Source: Strigamia acuminata
Lineage: Eukaryota > Arthropoda > Chilopoda > Geophilomorpha > Linotaeniidae
DNA: 64,000 bases
Assembly: GCA_949358305.1 (NCBI GenBank)
Contig: OX442314.1
Location: 65,481,369 to 65,545,368, forward strand
Direction of reading: 5' to 3'
The notes beneath the pieces were generated by a model, which worked only from the letters and a program-made list of their open reading frames with translations, was not told where the DNA came from and searched no databases. The position numbers and the translations under genes are program-made. Below, piece by piece: positions 55,350 through 64,000 of this stretch (the first letter of the stretch is position 1; each line of letters opens with the position of its first letter).

Positions 55350-56837
55350 GGTCGTATGGCGTGGCTAGTACGAAAATCGCACTGGAGAGCAATAAATCCG
55401 CAACAAATGGCATTGTTGTACCGCTGGAACAATGTGGAGAACACCTGCACCAAGTATCCAATAGGTGGCGGAAACATAAGTTGGCCTGAGAATTTTTAAA
55501 CTACTCACTACACATTGAATGTGTTTGAAAATAAACCTAAAACAAGAGCTAATAAAACACAACACATTTATTCAAAGGTTGGTTAATAACTGAAGAAATT
55601 ACAGCAATTAGATTGGTTCTTAGAGAACCGCACATGCGCAGTACCGAATATGGCACGCGCCAGGCCGATAGCGGCGAAATACAGATACACGAAAGATTCC
55701 GTTACCATGGTAACGGAGGAAACAAGATTACGGCAAAGTTGGCATTTGCTTAAAAATGCACTAAAAATACATTGAATTACATTGAAATGACCACAAGAAT
55801 GCGGTGAACAAAAAAGCTAATCACAACAATGTCCAAAAACACGTTAAACAATGAGATATTTGCAATAAACCGATCTCGGAAAGAAAGGATTGAAAATAGC
55901 CAATCACAGGCTTCGAAAATTACATAACGATCACATTTGAATTTCGATCGGTACAAAAGCACAAAATTATCAAAGAATACATACTGAATAATAACGCAAT
56001 GTAATAGTAAATGCAAATTATGTGATATAAAATACAAAAATAACGGTTACATTGTGTAATCGTCGCTTGGGACAAACATGGCGACCGGCGAACATAACAA
56101 AGGTGTTGGATCAAACATGGCGTCCGGCGAACATAACATCGGCGGCAAAACTACACGTAAAATGAATGTAAAAACACTAAATGTAAATAATCAATAAAGT
56201 ATCGATTAAATTATAAGAATAATTATCAATTCTCTTCACAAAACATCGGAATAAAATACACAGATTGAATAAATACGAATTTATCGGCCAAACGAACATT
56301 CCCGGCTGCGCTTTTATGGCAGACGGAAACGAACGTTCAAACCAATCAAACGGAACTTCCAAAGCAGTTTTGATGCATCTAGATAGAAAGAGCATGCTTG
56401 AATTAGTCTAAACGAATGCTTAATAAAATTCCAAGTGATTTGAAAAGTACTAAACAAAAGGTTAGAAGACGGAACCGTAACTTTACGGGAAACAGAAAAA
56501 TGACGTCACTAGCATCGCAAATGTATGCTAGGGAACGAAATATGCACCAAAACAGTTCGGAATCAACACAAACTCTCAAAAAACAAGTGAATAAGTCAAT
56601 AAATGCACGGAATAAGATAATTGAAATCAATACAAAGCATAAACATTACTGAATATTGAAAAGTATGAATAAAAATCAAGTCAAAACACTTTAATAAGCA
56701 ATAAAAAAATCTGAAAAGTGAAAAATACCAATTAGGCAAAGGAAATTAAAACACTTAAAGATTTTAATAAACTCAAAGTAAATGGTAAAAATATTGACAA
56801 TAAAATAGCACAACAATTTCTACGCTGTCTTGCAACA
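55276..56837 (-). mobile_element. Solo LTR1 (1562 bp) inside BEL-3 pol
   Basis: A complete LTR1 with TGTTGC/GCAACA ends and AACG on both sides, but no internal BEL-1 sequence. This is the product expected after recombination between the two LTRs of a full element. TGACGTCA at 56501-56508 and X-box-like palindrome at 55701-55714 are intact. It splits the integrase from the rest of BEL-3 pol. Confidence 0.93.
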
Positions 56838-59800
56838 AACGTCCACGCCGTTCCACCAAAGTTTATTTGTCATTAATGTTTTTGCATCGTGTGGTCGTGT
56901 AAGTAGATCTGCAGGATTGAACTCTGTCGGAATATGTGACCATTGGCTTGCGTCAGACGATGAAACAATTTCCTGAACGCGGTTAGAAACATAAGGCTTC
57001 CACTCATTTTTCTTCGAATTTATCCAAGCCAAAGTTATGGTGGAATCAGAAAAATATTGAATGGTTTTGATTGGATAACCTGGCAGAAAGTTATTTGTCA
57101 AATACTGACACATCCGTACACCAACGACCGCAGCAGTTAATTCAAGTCTAGGCAAGGTAATCTTTTTTGCAGGGGCTAGTCTACATTTGCTGAGTAGCAA
57201 AGTTCTTTTTCCTTTGTTGTTGACGATGAAAATTGCACATCCAAAGGCTTTAGTGCTGGCATCACAGAAAACTTCAATACTCAACTCTTCATTAGAATAG
57301 GTTTCTAACCATCGAGGTACCTTATAGTCTTTTAATTTCTGGATGTCTCGACTCCATTTGTCAATCTCTTGCTTTTCTGAGTCAGAAATTCTTCCGTCCC
57401 AGTTCTTTGTACGTAGACAAATGTCTTGAAGAAGGAGTCTCATTTTCAAAACGACTGGAGAAATGAGTCCCATCGGGTCGAAAATAGAGGCTACCAAAGA
57501 GAGAACTTCACGTCTTGTGTTCGGAATAATGTCCATTTGTGGAATCCTGAAAATGAGGACGTCTTCTTGCGTGTCCCATAAGATTCCAAGCATTTTTATA
57601 ACTCCTTGTTCACAGAATTCGTCACTTCTCATGTGAAATCCCTTTTCTTTGATGTCATTGAAAACCTTTTCATTGGGTGTCGCCCATTTAACAAGTGGGA
57701 GTTTCCCGTCATCCAAAATCATTTTTAATTCTTCACAATGCTTTGTTGTGTCTGTCGTGTGATCACCTCCAGAAGTTAAATCATCCATGTATATCCCGGC
57801 GTCAAGTGCATCAACTTCTTTCGGATGTGTCTCTTTGTATTGATCAGCTTGTTTCCGAATTGTTGCGCACAGGAGAAAAGGAGAGGAAATAACTCCAAAT
57901 GGTACGACTATCATCCTCAAAATCATAATATTATTCCACAAATTTTTCCATGAATAGGGGTTCTTGAAATATTGCCTCGAAACCCACAAAAAACGCAGAA
58001 AATTCCTATGCGTGGGGTTTATCATCACTTGGAGGAATGCTTGTTTAATATCAGCGATGATTGGAATGCAATACAATCTGAATCTGACCATCACCAATAT
58101 CAAATCTGGATTTAAGGATGGTCCAGGAAAAAGGCAGTCATTTAATGAGCGTTTTCCTTTTTTCGCAGACGACGCATTGAATACGACTCTGAATTTCGTT
58201 GTTTCCCGGTCCTCTTTGATCACTGGATGATGTGGAATGTTATATATCCCTTTCTTTAGGAACCGTTCTTCAGTTGGAACTTCCTCAGCGTGGTTTTCTT
58301 CAATGTACTGCCACATTGAGTCATCATATCGCTTCTTATAATCGTCATTTGAGTCGATTCTCTTCAATGTGTTGGCTAATTGGTTAAGTGCGAGCTCCCA
58401 GTTTGAGTCCAAGTCAGTTTCTTGTCCATTAAAAGGCAGCATCACTTCGTATCTTCCGTCATCGAGACGTTTTGTCGTGGCTTCAAATCGATCTCTTGTG
58501 AAATCGGATTCTTTTTCACCAGCATTAATCCCAATTGCCTCTAAATTCCAAAGTTTGTCCAATTGTTCATGGATTTCTATGTTGCAAGTATTACAACATG
58601 AAGTCAAATCAGCTTCATCTTCGAATAAATCCGTATTTCCGGCTGCTCCGATAAGCACCCATCCAAATAACGTATTTATGAGTCCAAGATCGTCGTTGAT
58701 TTTCTTTTTGCCATCTTTAATGACTTTCCACCAAGCATCAACTCCCAAAAGAATGTCTATTTGAGATGTCTTGGCTGGCAGATCTTCGGCAAGTTCAAGA
58801 TTCAGCTTCTTCACCTTTTCTATTACCGATGCATTCAAAATGCCTTGCACTTTCGGCAAATTTTCCACTGAAAGCATTGATAATTTGAAGTTTTGTGCGT
58901 CATTTTTGCTTTGAAGAGTAACGTTGTATACGTCGTAATCAGTGGCAGCAGGCATAGAATCGTTGAACCGTTGTGTGGTCGCAGAAATACTGCCGCACTT
59001 CTTCAGTTTTAGTCGGTTCACCAGTTCAGTTGTAATGAATGACCGATGGCTACCCGGGTCAATCATGCCTCGGATGTGGTGTGAACCTCCAGATTTGGTT
59101 TTGAGGTCAGCAACAAAAATCATAAGTTGAAGAGAAGTGGATATCGCGCACGAGACGTGTGTGGTCACTTGCGACTCCTTGGGTTTCTCTGTCGGACTTG
59201 GAGAATTGTTCACCTCAGACTTCTTACAAATGGTTGAATGATGTCTTCCGCCACAATGCTTGCAGGAAAACTTCACTTTGCAGTCACCAACGCGATGACC
59301 TGTTCGAAAACAATTAAAGCAAAGTCTGTTTTTCTTTATCAATTCAATCTTTGCATTGATTTCGAATTCCTTTTTGCAAGAACCGCTCAAATGGTCTTCT
59401 TGACAAAAAATGCACTTGAGTGCCTTGGAATTCGCAGACTTGTTCTCTTGTCTCGACTCTGTCTTCACTTTGGAGCTTGAAGACGGTTTGGAGTCTTGCG
59501 TCGTAGTGCAAGTCGTCATGGATCCTTTAACTTTAGTTTTTTCAACTTCAGACTTTTCCTTCTTTGCTTTTTCAGATGGAGAAACAGCTTCAGTGCGTTC
59601 TGACATAGCTACTTCCTTTTGAAAAAAGTCAAGCAAAGTCAAAATGTTCTTGCAAGACAGTCCATGGACTTGGTAAAAACGCAAAGTCATTGGAGCAGGA
59701 AACTTGCTAAGAATGTCCGGCATCAGAAATGCACCAGATGTCCGTACAGGAATCTTCAGTTGCTCTAGAAGTCGTATTGTTGAAGAAATTTTTGTCAAAT

Positions 59801-60533
59801 TTGCTTTCAACACCTTTGTCGGGTATATGCTTGAAACAGTCTTCAAGTCTCGAATGGATTGGATGAGAGCCGTCTGTTGCGCATCCTCATCGCCATAGTT
59901 ACGATCAAGTTCTTCCCGTGCCAAGTCATAGGATTCCTCGATCAAAGGAAAGGTGGAAATCAAAGCCGCAGCCTCACCTGTACACATAGTTTGAAGGTAT
60001 TGCAACTTTTCAACACTGCTCAGATCTGGGTCATTATGAACAGAAGTTTCAAAGTTGCTCTTAAACGTCTTGTATTTAATTATCTCCCCGTCAAACTTTA
60101 CAGATTCAAGTTTGGGCAACTTGGAATTCTTGCGGAAAGAAGTCGAAGTATTCAGGGATGTATTTGCACCGGAAACTGTAGACATGTTGAGTCTTCCTCC
60201 AAGGGTTGGAAGAGACCGCTTTGAAACCTCCCACCTTCTTCGGAGAAGTTCCACTCTCGTTTGTGATGATTCCAGTTTCTCGACACTCTCAAGGTAAAAC
60301 GCGTGCTCACAGTAGACTTGAAGCTCGTTCAGGCCATTTACAACGCGTGTCTCTTTCAGATTTGCAGTAAGCAGAAGCGCTTCTAACTCTCCTGGATCGC
60401 TCGTCTTCTCCGACAAAGACAGCAAGTCGTTGAGAGATGAAAGTTGTGCTTCCCACCTGGTCTCTAGTATTTCAATTTGCTCCACAGTGAGTAAATCGCG
60501 TTCGGAAGTTTCTGTTTCTCTATCTCTCTCCAT
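56820..60533 (-). CDS. gag-pol: BEL-3 Gag-protease-RT-RNase H polyprotein (3' part displaced)
   Basis: 1237 codons in one frame; the last five come from the inserted LTR. Gag: charged N-terminus, Pao-type Gag domain about 130-310, zinc knuckles C374-C386, C405-C418 and C424-C436. Protease: D492 in IDPGS. Reverse transcriptase: D828 in ADIKQAF, YMDDL at 915-919. RNase H: D1091, E1131, D1163, D1209. Gag and pol share one frame with no stop, unlike BEL-1, where a TAG sits at the position equal to residue 449. The start (MERDRETETSERDLL) aligns with BEL-1 Gag. All catalytic residues are present, but integrase is separated by the solo LTR, so the element is dead as an autonomous unit. Confidence 0.94.
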   Translation of the reverse strand: MERDRETETSERDLLTVEQIEILETRWEAQLSSLNDLLSLSEKTSDPGELEALLLTANLKETRVVNGLNELQVYCEHAFYLESVEKLESSQTRVELLRRRWEVSKRSLPTLGGRLNMSTVSGANTSLNTSTSFRKNSKLPKLESVKFDGEIIKYKTFKSNFETSVHNDPDLSSVEKLQYLQTMCTGEAAALISTFPLIEESYDLAREELDRNYGDEDAQQTALIQSIRDLKTVSSIYPTKVLKANLTKISSTIRLLEQLKIPVRTSGAFLMPDILSKFPAPMTLRFYQVHGLSCKNILTLLDFFQKEVAMSERTEAVSPSEKAKKEKSEVEKTKVKGSMTTCTTTQDSKPSSSSKVKTESRQENKSANSKALKCIFCQEDHLSGSCKKEFEINAKIELIKKNRLCFNCFRTGHRVGDCKVKFSCKHCGGRHHSTICKKSEVNNSPSPTEKPKESQVTTHVSCAISTSLQLMIFVADLKTKSGGSHHIRGMIDPGSHRSFITTELVNRLKLKKCGSISATTQRFNDSMPAATDYDVYNVTLQSKNDAQNFKLSMLSVENLPKVQGILNASVIEKVKKLNLELAEDLPAKTSQIDILLGVDAWWKVIKDGKKKINDDLGLINTLFGWVLIGAAGNTDLFEDEADLTSCCNTCNIEIHEQLDKLWNLEAIGINAGEKESDFTRDRFEATTKRLDDGRYEVMLPFNGQETDLDSNWELALNQLANTLKRIDSNDDYKKRYDDSMWQYIEENHAEEVPTEERFLKKGIYNIPHHPVIKEDRETTKFRVVFNASSAKKGKRSLNDCLFPGPSLNPDLILVMVRFRLYCIPIIADIKQAFLQVMINPTHRNFLRFLWVSRQYFKNPYSWKNLWNNIMILRMIVVPFGVISSPFLLCATIRKQADQYKETHPKEVDALDAGIYMDDLTSGGDHTTDTTKHCEELKMILDDGKLPLVKWATPNEKVFNDIKEKGFHMRSDEFCEQGVIKMLGILWDTQEDVLIFRIPQMDIIPNTRREVLSLVASIFDPMGLISPVVLKMRLLLQDICLRTKNWDGRISDSEKQEIDKWSRDIQKLKDYKVPRWLETYSNEELSIEVFCDASTKAFGCAIFIVNNKGKRTLLLSKCRLAPAKKITLPRLELTAAVVGVRMCQYLTNNFLPGYPIKTIQYFSDSTITLAWINSKKNEWKPYVSNRVQEIVSSSDASQWSHIPTEFNPADLLTRPHDAKTLMTNKLWWNGVDVCCKTA
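56838..56841. repeat. Target-site duplication AACG, right copy (solo LTR)
   Basis: Pairs with 55272-55275. Confidence 0.75.
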
Positions 60534-61408
60534 CTCAAATTCACGGCTGTAAATTATGAAACAGAAGATAATATTTTGAACAACAAAACACTTCGCTTTA
60601 AACTTAAAAAGAATATAACTTAAACTTTATACTTGAAAAGAATAAAATTCACAATCATTCACTTTAAAAGAACAGAATTTTTCAAAGTTTTCTTGCCCAA
60701 ACGACAAAAAACCTTGAAGATGCACAAGAATATCGAGTGTTTTAGCAATCAAGGATGCCAAAACAAACGAGCGACCTTGATCACGTATTAAAAAAACGTG
60801 ACTCAAAAAGTCCTGCACAAGTTTGAATTATTTCTGCGTTTCGTACGGAACGAATCACGCCAGAAAATCACTATCAGATTCACGACAATAACTGACAGCC
60901 CTTGCAATGAGAGACTGAACAGTTTCTAACTCCAAAAAATCTAAATCTCCCCTGGTTAAGCCAGTTATATGGAGATACATGCACAAAATCAAGAAAGCAC
61001 TTGAAAAATTCACAATAAAATACACTTTCAGTGAATTTTCCCTCAAAACTAGCTTAGGAAACAGCAAAAACAGCTTTGAAATACCCAATACAATACCCTC
61101 ATGCAACCAAAATCTTAAAAATACAAGCACTGAATGCAAAACACAAGAATAAGCAATTATTTCAGGGGCAAATCGGCTTTCCAGCACAGCGCGTTGTGTA
61201 ATCCAAGATGTCGACCGAAGAATCTCGTTGCTTGCACAGAAATGTTCGTGATCGACGCCAAATAAATCCCCGTTGTGGCTGTTGCCACGTTGAACGACGA
61301 CCATTCTAGCAGACGACGACTCACAGACGTAATTTCCGTCAATCGCACCAGACGCACGGTTGAACGTATCAAATGATGAACCGGAAAAAACCCACAAGAA
61401 GCAGACGA
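60534..61408 (-). other. BEL-3 leader between primer-binding site and gag
   Basis: About 870 bp, A/T-rich, equivalent in place to the BEL-1 leader and similar to it in patches (CTCCCC near 60950 and GGGGCAAATC near 61165). A 180-codon minus-strand ORF (60855-61397) has no motif I recognise. Confidence 0.65.
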
Positions 61409-61427
61409 AATCCTGGTCACGGCACCA
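61409..61427 (-). other. Primer-binding site of BEL-3 (tRNA-His)
   Basis: Plus-strand AATCCTGGTCACGGCACCA equals the 3' end of tRNA-His with CCA, 19 bases without mismatch, 15 bp from the 5' LTR. The best-preserved example of the four such sites in the window. Confidence 0.85.
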
Positions 61428-61442
61428 AAAATTCTTATTCGA

Positions 61443-61461
61443 TGTTGCGGTCAGTCAACAG
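61443..61461 (-). repeat. First 19 bp of BEL-3 5' LTR
   Basis: TGTTGCGGTCAGTCAACAG repeats the start of LTR3 (52203) and is then cut by LTR4. AACAG at 61457-61461 would be the target duplication of BEL-4; its partner is outside the window. Confidence 0.85.
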
Positions 61462-61888
61462 TGTTGCGGTCGGTCAACACGAATATAGAAGAAATGGGCA
61501 TTTGCGGTTTGAAATTCCCGCCACTAAGATTTGATGATCGTATAGCAAAGTACGTACATAAACCGTGCTGGAAACCACAATAATCACTCCCGAATCCATT
61601 GTTGCATGAGGAGAAAGCAATCGAGAGCACTGTTGAAAGGTATCCGAGTGCTTGTTTATCCATAAGCCAGCGGGGAAAAGAGATTAACTACTCCCGACAC
61701 ATTGGAAAAGATGGCGGAAATAAAGTTAAACACGAGCTAAAATTCAACAACTTCTTTAATGAACGGTTAGATGAAAACTGAATAAAATACACGAATGTAA
61801 TTGGCCCTCAAGGGAGCCGCACATGCGCAATACCGAAAATGGCACGCGCCAAGCCGATTAGCGGCGAAATACAGACACAAAATTCTCC

Positions 61889-61902
61889 GTTGTCATGGCA
61901 AC
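61889..61902. promoter_or_regulatory. X-box-like site in LTR4
   Basis: GTTGTCATGGCAAC, one base from a perfect GTTGCCATGGCAAC palindrome and in the same context (CC...GGAGG) as in LTR1 and LTR3. Confidence 0.45.
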
Positions 61903-62649
61903 GGAGGAAAACGAAATACAGGCAAAGTTGACAAATTGTGAAATTAGCACGGATTACAGTTTGTAATATATCAAAATGACCGCAAGAATGCAGTGAATAA
62001 AAAAGCTAATCATAACAATTCGATTCAATAAGTAAAACAATGAAAACGAAGCACAAAACAATGATCGTGTAGCAGACGATTGCGATAGCCAATCACAAAC
62101 AAGTATGATGACGAAACCGTAAGATTTGAATTTAAAATGGCTTTAAAACACAAAATAACATAAGAATTCAGGTTAAAAAACATCGCAATGGAATAGTATA
62201 ATCAATTCAATCAATATACATCGTAAACAAATTGAAATAAAAACGAATTACCGATAAATTCCAACATGGCGGCCTCGAACGTCATATTGGCGGTAAAACC
62301 AGTACATTTGAAATTAGATACACAGAATGTTTATAAAAACCACATAGGAATGTTAAATAAAATTAGGAAATGTTATTTCCTGCATAAAATCACACTATTT
62401 ATTCAACACAACACTTTGAAATAGATCGTAAGCCGCACGAACCGAGCATTATCGGCCGCGCCCATGCGGTGGCCGACAACGAACGTTCGTACTGACGAAA
62501 CGAAAACACTTGGGCAATAATAAAGCACACCAGTCGAAAGAGCAGACTTTAATTAGTAGAAAGCAATTGTAAATAGAATTCTTAACAACTCGGAAAGTAT
62601 AGAACGAAGCGTTAGAAGTTCTAACGAAACGAGACTAGTAATGGAAAAA

Positions 62650-62657
62650 TGACGTCA
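62650..62657. promoter_or_regulatory. CRE palindrome TGACGTCA in LTR4
   Basis: Corresponds in position to the site in LTR1 (AAAAATGACGTCAC context shared). Confidence 0.5.
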
Positions 62658-63033
62658 CGCGTGTAGTGTAACTGAACTGCACTTCGACGAATGTACTTAA
62701 AAATGCCGTAAATCATGAAAATGCATAAGAAAATCAATGAGATAAGACACAAAGCTTTGAAAACACTTGAAATAACAGTAAATTAAAATGTAATATCAAC
62801 ACAAAAGACACTAAAATACTGAAAACACTAGAAAATGTTTTAATAAGATAAAAACCTGAAATGCAATAAATGAAAATATTAGGCAAAAATTCCACTACAC
62901 TATGAATATTTATTATGACATAAAACACAGTAATAAATGCAATTTCTAAAATACTTCCACGTTGTTTGCAACAACGAATTGCCGGCGAAAGGACAGAGAA
63001 GGAGAACCACACAAAAAATTCACAAAAGAAAAA

Positions 63034-64000
63034 TCACTCAAGTTCTAGGGCTCTCACATGCTTGACTGACCTTTTTAACTCACGTCCATCGGGTAGCACA
63101 ACTTTTATCACACGGATTTGACCATCCTCACCGGGAAAAATTTCTTTTATCCTGGCAAGTGGCCAAAAATATGGGTTAGTACCCATTTTTTCTAGAAGCA
63201 CTATTTGGTCTACTTTAGGGTTTTTGAAGAACTTATCACCTTTGGATTCATAAAAATTCCTCAATTGCATGAGGTAACTCTTTTTCCAAATTTTCCAGAA
63301 CTCCCAAATAAATTGGCGTCGTTTAATGTCCAGTTTTCTCAAATCGGATTTTTTAATTGCACTCAATTGTTTGTTTATTACGTATTTAGGCATACCTCCG
63401 GTTAGAAAGTTTTCAGGTGCCAAAATTCTACCACCATCAACACTGTCGGGGACATAACTTAAGGGTCGTGAATTTAGCACTGAACTAATTTCCAGAGCCA
63501 AAGTTTGGAGAGTTTCTAAGTCTACGGTGCTGCGCAACAATGTCTTTCGAAGTTTATCTTTGACAGAGCGGACTAGACGCTCCCACGCTCCGCCCATCCA
63601 TGGAGAAAGCGGTGGGATGAATGTCCAGAGCACCCTTTTTTCAGATAGGAATGTTTTCACGTCATTATGACCGATGAGTTTCCCCCATGATTGTAATTCG
63701 AGGCTTCCGCGCTCAAACGTCTTACTGTTGTCAGAGAAAATCTTCCCGGGGTATCCGTGGCGTGCCCCAAATCTTCTCATTGCAAGCAAAAACTTTGGCA
63801 CAGAAAGGTCCTCTGAAACTTCTAAATGTATGGAACGGGTCACCATACACGTGAAAAGCAAGATGTAAACTTTTTTCTTTTCCTTCTTGTTGCTGCCGAC
63901 ATAAATGGGACCCAAGTGGTCCACTCCTGTGTTTTGGAATGGCGCCGCTGGCGTCACACGTTCAGCAGGAAGGTCACCCGTTGAAGGGTTGTTGCGTGCA
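63034..64000 (-). CDS. pol: BEL-4 pol C-terminus, integrase (5' part beyond window)
   Basis: Open frame from the right edge to the stop at 63034; the protein is almost identical to BEL-1 over the shared part. The window covers the integrase core, with the first Asp in TGVDHLGP, the second in FSDNSK and the Glu in GGAWERL, plus the C-terminal domain. The zinc motif is cut off by the window edge. No stop or frameshift is visible. The apparent Met start near 63957 is a GTG (Val) in the middle of the protein, so the true start is outside. Confidence 0.9.
   Translation of the reverse strand, partial: ARNNPSTGDLPAERVTPAAPFQNTGVDHLGPIYVGSNKKEKKKVYILLFTCMVTRSIHLEVSEDLSVPKFLLAMRRFGARHGYPGKIFSDNSKTFERGSLELQSWGKLIGHNDVKTFLSEKRVLWTFIPPLSPWMGGAWERLVRSVKDKLRKTLLRSTVDLETLQTLALEISSVLNSRPLSYVPDSVDGGRILAPENFLTGGMPKYVINKQLSAIKKSDLRKLDIKRRQFIWEFWKIWKKSYLMQLRNFYESKGDKFFKNPKVDQIVLLEKMGTNPYFWPLARIKEIFPGEDGQIRVIKVVLPDGRELKRSVKHVRALELE

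Larger units (their letters stand above)
52203..61461 (-). mobile_element. BEL-3: BEL/Pao retrotransposon, second family, with two nested insertions
   Basis: 3' LTR at 52203-53656, gag-pol on the minus strand, leader, tRNA-His primer-binding site and the first 19 bp of the 5' LTR (61443-61461). There it is cut by BEL-4, so its remaining LTR must lie beyond the window. A solo LTR1 sits inside pol at 55276-56837. Without that insertion and one duplication copy, gag-pol would be a single frame of 1751 codons including the stop (5253 bp), which suggests the element was intact before the insertion. Confidence 0.92.
61462..62973 (-). repeat. 3' LTR of BEL-4 (LTR4, 1512 bp)
   Basis: Plus strand TGTTGCGGTCGGTCAACACG ... 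CACGTTGTTTGCAACA. It shares blocks with LTR1 (GCCGCACATGCGCA, ATGGCACGCGCCAAGCCGAT) and its last bases with LTR3 (GTTGTTTGCAACA). YY1-like CCAACATGGCGGC at about 62261-62273. Confidence 0.88.
61462..64000 (-). mobile_element. BEL-4: BEL/Pao element with mismatched LTR, 3' part
   Basis: Its 3' LTR (61462-62973) is inserted in the 5' LTR of BEL-3, and its pol runs off the right edge. From the LTR/internal boundary inward, sequence is almost identical to BEL-1 (36640 onward), while the LTR is only loosely related to LTR1. This combination suggests recombination between families. Confidence 0.9.

Overview
The window is eukaryotic, repeat-dominated DNA from an animal, most likely an invertebrate. 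BEL/Pao LTR retrotransposons, which are known only from metazoans, account for much of it. I recognise no ordinary host gene, rRNA or tRNA. The backbone is a tandem satellite with a monomer of about 140 bp. Pieces lie at 3247-13305, 22366-26177, 34664-35054, 44500-44859 and 51101-52202, about 15.7 kb or roughly 112 monomers in total. It is organised in higher-order repeats of 559 bp (4 monomers), 832 bp (6) and about 1244 bp (9). If the inserted elements are removed, these pieces join into one array. This looks like centromeric or pericentromeric heterochromatin, but that is inference.

Layout from left to right: (1) the 3' end of a plus-strand BEL/Pao element, with an integrase end and a 1561-bp LTR, 1-3246. 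(2) 10 kb of satellite. (3) A 9060-bp minus-strand LTR element with no pol (here 'LARD-A'), 13306-22365. Its LTRs carry a ladder of intron-like segments on the opposite strand. (4) Satellite. (5) An 8486-bp plus-strand LTR element with no pol ('LARD-B'), 26178-34663, whose two LTRs look identical. (6) A short satellite piece. (7) A full-length minus-strand BEL/Pao element ('BEL-1'), 35055-44499, with a perfect 5-bp target duplication; one reading frame runs through gag-pol but is broken by three stop codons. (8) A short satellite piece. (9) An intact Ty1/copia element, 44860-51100, with a 1473-residue gag-pol ORF. (10) Satellite. (11) A second BEL/Pao family ('BEL-3', minus), from 52203, whose pol is split by a solo BEL-1-type LTR at 55276-56837 and whose 5' LTR is interrupted 19 bp in by (12) a further element ('BEL-4', 61462 to the window edge). 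BEL-4 joins a BEL-1-like pol to a different LTR.

No gene network is visible beyond retrotransposon biology. The autonomous BEL/Pao elements encode Gag with three zinc knuckles, aspartic protease, reverse transcriptase, RNase H and integrase. Both pol-less elements share with them a TGTTGC terminus, a primer-binding site matching or resembling the 3' end of tRNA-His, and 4-5 bp target duplications. I infer that they are mobilised in trans by BEL/Pao proteins. Five LTR families here contain the palindrome TGACGTCA (a CREB/ATF site), and the three BEL LTR families share an RFX X-box-like palindrome.

The strongest leads are: the antisense intron ladder in the LARD-A LTR; the two large pol-less elements with repeated stem-loops; the LTR/pol mismatch in BEL-4; the shared regulatory palindromes; and the higher-order structure of the satellite.
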